DNA of 64,000 nucleotides from Dichetophora obliterata (Eukaryota; Arthropoda; Insecta; Diptera; Sciomyzidae): positions 50,073,288 through 50,137,287 of the forward strand of contig OY986438.1 of assembly GCA_963920525.1 (NCBI GenBank). The letters are read 5' to 3'. Within the stretch, counting starts at the first letter, position 1; each line of letters begins with the position of its first letter. Shown here one piece after another: positions 54,914 through 64,000 of this stretch. Below the pieces are notes generated by a model. That model was not told the origin of the DNA, ran no database searches, and saw only the letters and a list, made by a program, of their open reading frames with translations. Both the position numbers and the translations under genes were made by a program.

Positions 54914-57900
54914 TATATTAAATGCATAATGAACATATATCGTCATATGTCTAATATTAAAAAACCGTACTTTACAAAAATTTCAAAATCGAATTTTTGA
55001 TTAATTATGATGCCGTATCAAAATACATGTTTCGCTAAATTTTACACTTCTACAACTAAAACGACGTTTTTATCAACAAAGTTCTCAAAGCTCTAAGTTT
55101 AAGTGCAACTTACTATTAAGAAAGCTTTTTGCTTCTCTCTTAAATTTTTTTGATTTAAACTAACGGCTTTTTTGATTTAATATGAAGATATATAAAAAAT
55201 TTTCATCGCCTAGGGGGGAGGGTACTTGCCCCCTTACCCCTGAGGATGCCCATGGAGTAGTCAGTGATACATGATATAAATGGTTAAAGGAAACTAGTTT
55301 GCTTTTTATGAACAGCGTTATCATGACTTGTGCGCAAAGATTTTTTTTTCCGTGTTATAAGTGCTAGCTTCGATTTTTTTTAGTTTGCTCTCAAAATCTA
55401 GATTTGGATCCAAAAAACTGTTTTTTGGCAGGCATACTTATTTTCTTTCTTACCAAATTTGAATGTGTCGGCCTTTGTAGTCTAGTGGAGAGTGCGCTAG
55501 ACTATGAACCCAGAGGTCCCTGGTTCAAATCCGGGCTCGGGCATGGTTATTTTAACTTTCTTTATTCTTTCCTACATTTAAGAATTATGGAAACTAAAAA
55601 TCCACAACTAAATTGTGGAAAAAGTGGAATTAAAGGACAGAAACAACTAAGGGCTGGAAATGCTTGCCGAAGTTAAGGCATAACACTAGCCTCGTTTAAA
55701 AGCAATTCAAATTGTCTTTCACGGTTGTTTCGTCTAATCAATAATCCACGTATGGTTCCAATAAATTCCTCTAAATAAATCTATCCCTTTGCTTTCAGGT
55801 CAAAGACCAAACCTTGTTTGTGTAATGTGCATACCTTGGTTCTTTGATCTTTTTTAAAAAAAAAACTTAAAAAAACTTTTTTATTCAAATCGGTGTTTTT
55901 ATTTTATAAGAAGATTAAAAAAAAAAAAAACTAAATTCTACGACCAAAATTAAAATTTTTGTGTCTCGTTGTTTTCATGTGCCTTTTTAATGTCCCTACA
56001 GTTTAATGAAAGCTTATGCACCGTTTTGGTTTTTAGTAAAAGTTAGCCGTAAGCAATTTATGAAGCTGTCACTTAATTAAGTACAATAGTGAACGCGTCA
56101 ATTGCCAGACTACGTGCATTAAATTTTAAAGTGCTATATCAAAATAAACGAATTTTTGGCACATCATGAAAATATTTTGCTATCGATGATAGTACGAATG
56201 GCGGCGTATGATAAGATATTTTCGGTCTCGTGCTTGTGCTTTTGTGCTCCCGAAGCAATTCGATATTCTGTGTACCAAAAATAAAGTTAGAATGTGTTTT
56301 GCTGGACAATTTAATTGATAAAAACGAAGTAAAAGAACTGACAGAGTCGCCATGCATCCAATTATATACTCAACAGGAATTGCTGCAATTTTATGATTCT
56401 GACGGAATTATTAAAATTCCTGGTAAAAGCTTTAAAAATATTATCCATTCCTTTACTATAAAAAATTATTTCAGTATACTTGTGTCACTAGTAAAACACG
56501 AAACGCTTAAATCGTGAGTCAGTCTCGATTATCAATAATTGATAAAAATTATCTGGGCCACATCGCAAGTAAAATAACACCAAGAAAACAATACAACAAA
56601 ATTCATTGTAAAAAAGATTCAATATATGCTTTCTTATTTTACTCGATAAGGTTTGGTATTTTCCCCAACACTGAAAACTGTGGAAAACATAGCACCAACA
56701 GTCCTTCTTTTCGGCAAAATATAACTTTTTTAAAATATTTTGTTTAAATAATACCAACCTAAATGTATAAACTCTGTCCACGAATAAATATAAGCAGTCA
56801 AAACCTTACCAACGATATCTTTAAAACGAGGATAGCATACAAAATAATTAAGGGTTTTGAATTTTACTGTTTGTTTTTTTTTTTTAAACCACACATGTTT
56901 TTAATATAAAAACTTGACTGGATCAAAAACATTCTATGAAACTAAAAGAAAATATATTTGTTGTATTCGACATTGTTAAAAATTTCATGTCACTTTGTTA
57001 AAAGAGCAATAACACAAGTCATACACCTAATTGCATCAATATTGTTATGTCAAGCAAAAATATAATATTTTATGTAGTTTTCATATAAAACATTCGTATA
57101 TTCTAACTTTTAATTTAATCATTGTCAAATTCTAAAGTTTGCCTACGAAATCATAGTGCTGACTTCTTGATATACAGTATTAAATTATGCAGTGTTGCAT
57201 ATTAAATATGCAATTTTCTTCTAACATTCGAAACCAAAGAAGCTACCACATCCTGGCATCTGATGAAATTATTCCTGACATCTTGCAGTGGCGATTCCAC
57301 TACATTGAGTAAGCTTGCCACCACATTTAATTTCCGTCAGTTGCAATGCATATGCACCCCAATTACAAAAACAACAAGAAACTTGAAACTCTCATCATTG
57401 GTCGGCATGGAAATGGCTTCTAGAAGACTTAAAATTGAAGCAATTGTTGCTTCAATATCTTCAAGTAAATATCTATTGGGTTGCTCGGACGACCAAGTAG
57501 TAGTATAGATATTGTTTGAGTGGTACTCGAAATAATGAACACAAAGTTTGCTTAAAGTACACTGATGTAAAGCTTGTTTATATCATACTTCATCGATGCT
57601 GTACAAATGAATAAATCAAATATGTTATGCATAAATTTTGTGCTTATTTGCACAAAATATTTCTATGACAGAAAAAAAAAATATTCAAATTTATGACGTT
57701 ACTGCTGTTATAATTCATTGTTCTTTATGAAAAGCTTTAAGTTGAAATCAACTTTGATAAATTCCTTATCTCCTGATTGATGCCAATGTGGACAGCACAT
57801 ATATTGATCCATCTTATATTAATAACTCGTCCTGCTGCTACATGCATCATCTTCTTCCTCTGCGTACACTTGATGTCTGTAGCAAAAGTCAGAGAAAAAG

Positions 57901-58917
57901 TCTGCATTGTTTCTACAATAGCTTTGAACAAGTGAAACGTTTTGTTTACCGAGTGAACAATGCCCAACATGAGCTTGGAATGCAAAACTATTCAGAAGTT
58001 TTTATTTACTATTCTCATTTTACCTCCTTCTTGGAACTGCATGCGGACAAATGCTAACACGTCTAAAAACATCAAAATTATCAAGGAAAGCTGCAATCGA
58101 AGTTGAAAAATTTAATGAATTGTGCTAGAAACTCACCCAATAGCTAGGTTTTTCTGCATGTCACCAATATTAAAGCAATTCCAAGCCAGTGTTTGTGTCA
58201 TTGCAGTTGACAGGTGTTAAAATGGTCCAGTATGGGTAGTCATGTTGACCATTCTGTGAGCTTTGGTGAAAAGTTTCTGGTTTCTGTTTACTTCACTTTG
58301 AATAAAAAACAGAAGCAAAACTGGCAGGAGAACAGATGCAACTTTGGACAACAGGAAAATGCAAGTTATTGAAAACCACAAGTGAAATAAAGTTTTTTTT
58401 TGTGATGTTTAAAAAGATCTAACTTTTGCTGATGAGACACGATTTGATTTAAGCACAGACACTGCACGCATAAAGTTGCAAATTACATTATTCAATGTTT
58501 TCTGATTGAATCATCATGTATTATTTATAGGTTCTGATACGAAATTGATTTGAAACAAAAAAAAAGTGTATTGAATTTATTAATTGTTAGTTACTTAAAT
58601 GTTAGTCGATTCAACTAACAATTATTAAATTTTTGTGTTTTATTTTTGCTCTGTTATGTATTTCGCTGTGCTTTCGGGTACCAAAAGTCGACAGTGAGAT
58701 CTTGCTATGCTCAGATGTGCGAAATTATCTGCAGGCTGGATTTAAGTGTTTTAAGCCATATTCACCCATATTTCAAATAATTTTTGTTGATCTCATATAA
58801 AAGTTCATTGATCTCTTTTAAAGAGCCACAAATGAAGTCACTATTTTGTTAAAAATACCCAATTTAAAAAAAGGAATGCTTTTTTTTTCCCTTTTCTTTA
58901 ATAAAATAAATAATAGA
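54914..58917. other. Long AT-rich stretch without a recognised gene
   Basis: Apart from the tRNA-like sequence listed separately, I can name nothing. ORFs at 56,230-56,517 (95 codons), 57,263-57,508 (81) and 57,788-58,057 (89) have no motif I know and no start context that stands out. A gene with short exons could be missed. Confidence 0.4.
55471..55542 (+). other. tRNA-like sequence, probable pseudo-tRNA or SINE head
   Basis: TAGTCTAGTGG (A-box-like) is followed by GGTTCAAATCC (B box) with a paired T-arm (CCTGG/CCGGG) and an anticodon-arm-like CTAGACTATGAACCCAG that pairs at only three of five positions. The acceptor arm does not pair well. Its A box is identical in its core to that of the sequence at 41,665-41,733, so the two may be one repeat family. 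Confidence 0.5.
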
Positions 58918-59785
58918 GCGCCATTCCAAGCCTGATGAATGGCTTGGATGGATTTCGCGACTGTAAACTTCATATGTATGCAGATGATGTGCAACTTTAC
59001 ACTAGTTGCTATCGTGACCAAATACCTGACTGTATAACAAGACTTAATAACAATCTGAGTAGCATACAAAAATGGGCTTGTAACAATGGCTTGTGCCTCA
59101 ACCCTAAAAAAAGGAAATGTCTAGTAATAAGCAAGCAACAAATTGATGTATCAATGCTACCTAGAATACAAATGCATACTTCTGAAATTGACCACAAAAA
59201 ACCTAAGAATAATAATTGACAATAAACTTTCCTGGAATTCTCACATTGTAGGGACAGTTCGAAAAGTATAAGGAATGCTGCGCGCACTCTGGACCACGCA
59301 ACACTTCATCCCTCAAAAAATTAGAATGACAATTGCTAAAGCTTACCTGGTACCTAAATTGCTCTATGGCAGTGAAATATTTATATATTGTGATACTGCA
59401 AGTAAACAAAAGCTAAACGTCGTGTTTAACAACATCGCGGGATATGTATTCTGCCTTAAAAAACAGGATCACGTATCCTCGTTTTCAGAACAAATTCTAA
59501 AAATTAATTTCAACACATTTCTTGACTATAAAAACGTTATATAACTGCACAAAATTATTTATACTCGATGAACCACCTTATTTGTATAAAAAACTCACCC
59601 TTTCATGCTCAAGTCGTAATAATCGTCAGTCGTAATAATGTCCGAACGTCAATTTTTCTTATACTCTGTCAGACTACGGAACTCATTACCATCCCGACTG
59701 CAAATGATAGGCAATGTAGAACAATTTAAAAAAATGCTAATTCAAATCTATTAAGTGCAATAAATCTATGATATTTAGTTAATTA
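58918..59785 (+). mobile_element. LINE fragment related to family B
   Basis: A strongly 5'-truncated non-LTR retrotransposon begins just before its YADD block and ends near 59,785. Its C-terminal region aligns with the fragment at 14,640-15,810. It directly precedes the RTE element. Confidence 0.8.
58935..59752 (+). pseudogene. Reverse transcriptase C-terminal part, LINE B-like
   Basis: The first frame reads CKLHMYADDVQLYTS (catalytic YADD near 58,978) and SIQKWACNNGLCLNPKKRKC. A second, 59,275-59,544, gives LVPKLLYGSEIF and FNNIAGYVFCLKKQDHVSSF. A third gives VRLRNSLPSRLQMIGNVEQF and ends at about 59,752. Frame changes near 59,200 and 59,545 show decay. Palm A and B are absent. Confidence 0.82.
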
Positions 59786-59789
59786 AATT

Positions 59790-62735
59790 GCTTCTGGGGA
59801 ATCTGGGGGCGAACCTTTACAATGTAACATGTCTGACTGTCTCAACCTGGCGAGGCCAGCATAATCTTTGTGAAACCGCCTCAAGTCGACTCAAACCTCC
59901 ACGTGGTGTTTCCTGGGCAACGTCAAAACTGACAACCGTTAGTTTGGCGGCTAATCTGAGCGGCGGGTCTCCCTAGGCTTAAAATAGGTTGTGCGTCGGG
60001 TTTGAAGCCCACACGCAAAAACCTATTTCAATGAAAACAATTAATAAAGGAAGAAAACTGATCCCCAAATCTGATGGCGATTTCCTCAAACGAAAAACTG
60101 ATAATGATTTTCGGATATCCACCCGGAATGTCTGAACCCTTAATTGGGAAGGTGCCTCTATCCAACTGACTGATGTCTTGGAAAGATACAAAACTGATAT
60201 CACTGCTATCCAAGAAATGCGATGGAATGGACAGGGTTGCATTCGGCATGCACCCTGTGATATCTACTACAGCGGCCATGCGGAGAAGCACGAGTTTGGA
60301 TGCGGACTTGTAGTTGGCAAGAGACTACGGCCCCACGTCCTGCGATTCACACCTGTGAACGAACGACTTGCCATAACCCAAGGTTAAATTTTTTAATATA
60401 AGCCTAACATGTGTGCATGCTCCGACAGAAGACAAAGACGATGAGATCAAGGAAATTTTCTACGAGCGCCTTGAAAATGCTTACGAGCGCTGCCCCCGTC
60501 ACGACGTAAAAATCGTGCTTGGTGACTTCAACGCTAAGGTGGGCAAGGAAAATATTTTTGGTCCAACAGTCGGAAAGTTCAGCCTCCACGACAACACCTC
60601 CGATAACGGAATGAGTCTGATTGACTTAGCCGCAGCACGAAACATGGTCGTAAGAAGCACTAGATTCAAGCATCTCAATATTCATAAAGCCCCGTGGATC
60701 AAAAAACCAAGAATCAAATTGATCACGTTTTGATCGACGGAAGGCACTCTTCCAGTGTATTGGATGTACGCACGATCCGTGGTGCAAACATTGACTCGAA
60801 TCACTATCTTGTTGCAATCAAGATCCGTACACGTCTGTGCGCAGCTAAGAATACACGCAACCCTACACAGAGAAAGCTAGACGTCGACAAGCTGCAATCG
60901 AAACAGACAGCCGATGCTTTGCCACTCGACTCTCACTCCTGCTTCAAAGCACTCCTCAAATCGATGATATATGCGCGCAGTGGACACACATTTCCAACTC
61001 CATGCGTGCGGCTGCTGAAGAGGTGATTGGCTACCAACGCCCTCGCCGAAACCAGTGGTACGACCAGGAGTGTCGCGACGCCACTGCAGAGAAAGACGCC
61101 GACTACAAAGCCACCCTGCAGTCGGTTGTAACGCGCGCTGCTAAGGAGCGATACAAAGAAAAGAGGAGGGAAGAGAGACATATTTTCAGGCGGAAAAAAA
61201 GAGAGGCAGAAAAGCGCGAGCAGGAGAAGATTGAGATGTATGGTGACAGGAATGAGGCCCGAAAATTTTTCGAAAAAATAAGACGCCTTGCCGATGGTTT
61301 TAAAACCGGGGCCTCTTCCTGCAAGGATGAAAACGGGAATCTAGTGACAGATGTCCAGAGTACACTGACGTTATTTAGGGAACACTTCTCTAAGCTTCTA
61401 AATGGCGACGCTGACAACAATCCCGCCAATAGAGATGATATTCCGGAAACCCCAATTTTGGATGACAGCGTTGAGGTTCCGCTGCCCGACTATGATGAAG
61501 TTCTGACAGCTATAGCTCAGCTTAAAAATAACAAAGCCGCGGGAGCTGATGGCTTACCTGCTGAGCTGTTTAAGAATGGAGGCGAAGCTCTACTTAAATG
61601 CATTCACGAGCTTCTATGCAGAATATGGTCGGAAGAATGCATTCCGAACGATTGGAATCTCAGTGTGCTCTGCCCAATCCACAAGAAAGGCGATCCCACT
61701 ATCTGTGCCAATTACCGTGGGATAAGCCTCCTTAATATCGCATATAAGGTCCTGTCGAGCGTTTTATGTGAAAGATTGAAGCCCATTGTAAACGAACTGA
61801 TCGGACCTTATCAGTGTGGCTTCAGACCTGGAAAGTCCACCATCGACCAGATTTTCACGCTACGACAAATATTGAAGAAGACTCAAGAAAAACAATTCGA
61901 CACCCACCATCTTTTTGTCGACTACACAGCCGCCTTCGACAGCCCAATAAGGAAGCACCTGTACTCCACCATGTCTGAATTTGGTATTCCTGCAAAACTA
62001 ATACGACTTTGCGGGATGACACTGGGACACTAAAATCGGTAAGGACCTCTCCCCACCATTTGTTACCAAACGAGGTTTCAGACAAGGTGATTCCTTATCG
62101 TGCGACTTTTTCAACCTAATGATGGAAAAGATCATCCGAGCTGCTGATCTGAGACGTCAACAAACAGTCCAGCGTCTTGGAACCCACGTTGCAGTTGACA
62201 ATACCTCCTTCGAGGCTGTGAAGGACTTCTTTTATCTGGGATCCAGCATAAACTCAACCAACGACATCAGCATTGAGATCAAACGAAGAATAACTCTTGC
62301 CAACAGGTGTAACTTTGGACTCAGTAGGCAATTGTGAAGCAGAGCCCTCTCTCGACGAACGAAAATCACGCTCTATAAATCGCTCATCATGCCCGTCCTA
62401 CTTTATGCATCACAAACCTAGACGCTGAGCAGTTCAGATGAAAAGACTTTAGGAGCATTCGAGAGAAAGATTCTTCGTAAGATCTACGGACCAATCTGCG
62501 TCAATGGCGAGTACCGAATACGGTGGAATGACAAATTGTATGAGCTGTACGCTGACATCGATATAGTCAAGCGCATTAAAATCGAGCGGCTTCGCTGGCT
62601 AGGTAGAGGACAACCTGAAGAAGCTTGGAATTTCCAACTGGCGCCAGCAAGCGACAGACAGAAATGGCTGGCGCAAATTCTTAGATGCGGCCAAGACCGA
62701 CATACGGTTGTAGCGCCAATTAAGTAAGTAAGTAA
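59790..62735 (+). mobile_element. RTE-clade LINE, nearly full length, internally deleted
   Basis: A GC-richer segment with a 5' UTR-like start (about 59,790-60,030), an endonuclease and a reverse transcriptase ends in TAAG repeats (62,721-62,735). Short tetranucleotide tails and endonuclease-RT in one ORF are RTE traits. Its base composition stands out from the AT-rich surroundings, suggesting a later arrival. Confidence 0.88.
60031..62727 (+). pseudogene. RTE endonuclease-reverse transcriptase, frameshifted, FADD block deleted
   Basis: Starting at ATG 60,031, the endonuclease shows STRNV near 60,110 (usual WNVRTL), AIQEMRW near 60,208, LGDFNAKVG near 60,519, DNGMSLIDLAA and IDHVLIDG near 60,715; the final catalytic motif reads SNHYLV where SDHxLV is usual. 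The frame 61,002-62,033 holds the RT: KNNKAAGADGLPAELFKNGG, NYRGISLLN, YQCGFRPGKSTIDQIFTLRQ, FVDYTAAFDS (palm A). RQGDSLSC (palm B) follows near 62,083. Near 62,150 the protein passes directly from KIIRAADLRR to QRLGTHVAVDN, so the block with FADD is gone. KDFFYLGSSIN, IKRRITLANR and RIKIERLRWLG complete the C-terminus. Frameshifts near 60,390, 60,700, 61,000 and 62,030 add to the damage. Confidence 0.88.
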
Positions 62736-63403
62736 ATTACTTATATGTGATGTTTAACATGTGCTTTGTAATGCATATTCTTTCCTTATTTGCTTTAACA
62801 TTCATTTCTTTTAACATTTTAATTATTGTTTTTATTAATCTCTCATGTTATGTTATATAATTTATTAGATACATATTTCATTAAAATTATGTTGTGTCAA
62901 ATTATTAAATTACTTATTATATTTCATTAAAATCATGTTGTGTCAAATTATTAAATAATCTATTATATATTTCATAAACTCATGTTGTTAGGGCAATACT
63001 ATAAGATTATTATCTTGTTGTCCTAAGAACTATTCATATAAATAAATAAATAATGCTCTTCGATTTTCTTGAAATTTTGGCCGTATTTTCCTTTTCCACT
63101 TACAAGAATATAAGTTCATTTTTTTTATCGCCATTATTTGTAAAGTTATGGAGGAACCATTTTTTGCTAAAAGTAAAAATTATGAAAATGGAGTCATTTC
63201 CAATAAATCACATCTCCGTCTTACCCAATTTTTATAAATGAAGTATCGTTAAAAAGCTAATAAAATAATTTTTGAAATTTTTATGCTGGAAATTTTTGAG
63301 AGAAGATTAATTTGCTCATATATCAAAAAGTGTAAGAAACATGTCAACTTTTTAATCATTTTCATTTAAAATCCGTTTGTGATATTTATACAAAATCTTC
63401 AGC
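62736..63403. other. AT-rich spacer
   Basis: No gene is recognised. TTTCATTAAAAT.ATGTTGTGTCAAAT occurs twice (62,876 and 62,921), a small local duplication. Confidence 0.5.
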
Positions 63404-64000
63404 AAAAATGTTTGCCTTATTAGGATTATTTTATATGTAATAATAGCCTCACTCTAGACCTTGGTCCATAAAACTGAAAAAACCGACAAAAAATTAGAAT
63501 TTTGAGTTTTATTCACTTTTATTTGTAGTATATTTAAGAAATTTTAAATGCCATATTAATCGTTGAATTTTGATCAACTTTGTTCCAAAAATTTTTTAAA
63601 TCGGTCAAAAATAAAAAAGTTATAACAATTTTTCAATCGGCAGTAAAAAAACAAGTGTCGAAAATGTGCTACAAACGCTTTGTTTGCGTTTAAGATAAGA
63701 AAAAGTTCTATATAATAACTCATGGTAAATTCTTTGCTTTAGGGCCGATTAAAAAATTGTTGTAACTTTTTTTTAGGACCGGTTTCAAAAATTCTTGAAG
63801 CAAAGTTAATCAAAATGTAACGAGTTTTAACATGGCATTTAAAATTTTGTAAACTTACTACAAATAAAAGTGAATAAAACAAAAAGTTAAAATTTTTTAA
63901 TTTTTCTCGGTTTTTCCAGTTTTAGGGAGCACGGTCACGAGTGAGGTTATTCTCACACATAAAGAGAATTATGGGTCCTAATAAGGCAAACATTTTTACT
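63404..64000. repeat. Inverted-repeat element cut by the window edge
   Basis: GCAAAAATGTTTGCCTTATT at about 63,403 is the inverted match of AATAAGGCAAACATTTTT at 63,981-63,998. Inside, TTTTATTCACTTTTATTTGT (63,507) pairs with ACAAATAAAAGTGAATAAAA (63,860), and AATGCCATATTAA pairs with the stretch near 63,830. The arms are about 250 bp, the centre about 63,680. No ORF is present. The right boundary may lie outside. Confidence 0.85.

Noticed and set aside
57263..58057. Two ORFs (81 and 89 codons) as exons of a gene
   Set aside because: No splice-site logic, motif or similarity could be supported by eye.

Overview
This window looks like AT-rich, gene-poor DNA from an insect, most likely a fly. 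The case rests only on the kinds of mobile DNA present (piggyBac, Tc1, hAT, jockey-like and RTE retroposons, an LTR retrotransposon with a Lys-type primer site); I found no conserved host gene, rRNA gene or convincing intact tRNA. Nearly everything that can be named is a transposable element or its remains, often nested, so the window reads as intergenic or heterochromatin-like sequence.

Layout. 1-2,342: AT-rich DNA and a ~1-kb palindromic (foldback) element. 2,640-6,427: a large inverted-repeat element whose left arm carries a 2.4-kb piggyBac; the other arm keeps the empty TTAA site. 7,316-9,673: a 5'-truncated LINE (family A) with an ACTAA-repeat tail. 9,818-11,008: a hAT remnant. 11.5-14 kb: repeat clusters. 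14.6-15.8 kb and 17.0-19.8 kb: two minus-strand LINE fragments (families B and A). 21,005-31,226: the 3' end of a third LINE (family C), split by a 9.7-kb minus-strand LTR retrotransposon. 31.5-33.6 kb: a second, more decayed piggyBac inside a probable hAT fragment. 37,299-42,434: a three-layer nest (inverted-repeat element > small element with 9-bp target duplication > 2.8-kb TTAA-flanked element with a nearly intact Mutator/Kolobok-like transposase). 45,645-47,338: a Tc1 element with long terminal repeats. 49-54 kb: three hAT-type elements with 8-bp target duplications. 58.9-62.7 kb: a jockey-like fragment and an almost full-length RTE element that has lost its FADD block. 63,404-end: an inverted-repeat element cut by the window edge.

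The most striking object is the LTR retrotransposon (21,334-31,007). In transcription order it has LTR, Lys-type primer-binding site, gag with a SAP-like N-terminus and a zinc knuckle, an aspartic protease in the -1 frame, a 63-bp minisatellite where reverse transcriptase/RNase H should be, the integrase zinc-binding and C-terminal ends without the catalytic core, and then a long ORF for a Ulp1/SENP-type (C48) cysteine protease with all four catalytic-site residues. A single TGA separates this from an acidic Ser/Asp tail that runs into the LTR. Its 2.1-2.4-kb LTRs carry tandem arrays, including a CACGTG E-box every 94 bp. A clean 4-bp target duplication shows that it integrated as a unit; it lacks its own polymerase, so it was probably mobilised by another element's machinery, and the Ulp1 protease is its best-preserved gene.

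How parts work together: most elements are passive insertions that record a relative history. The only possible non-mobile coding sequence is a 49-codon ORF at 43,192 with a fly-like start context and one hydrophobic segment; it is unproven.
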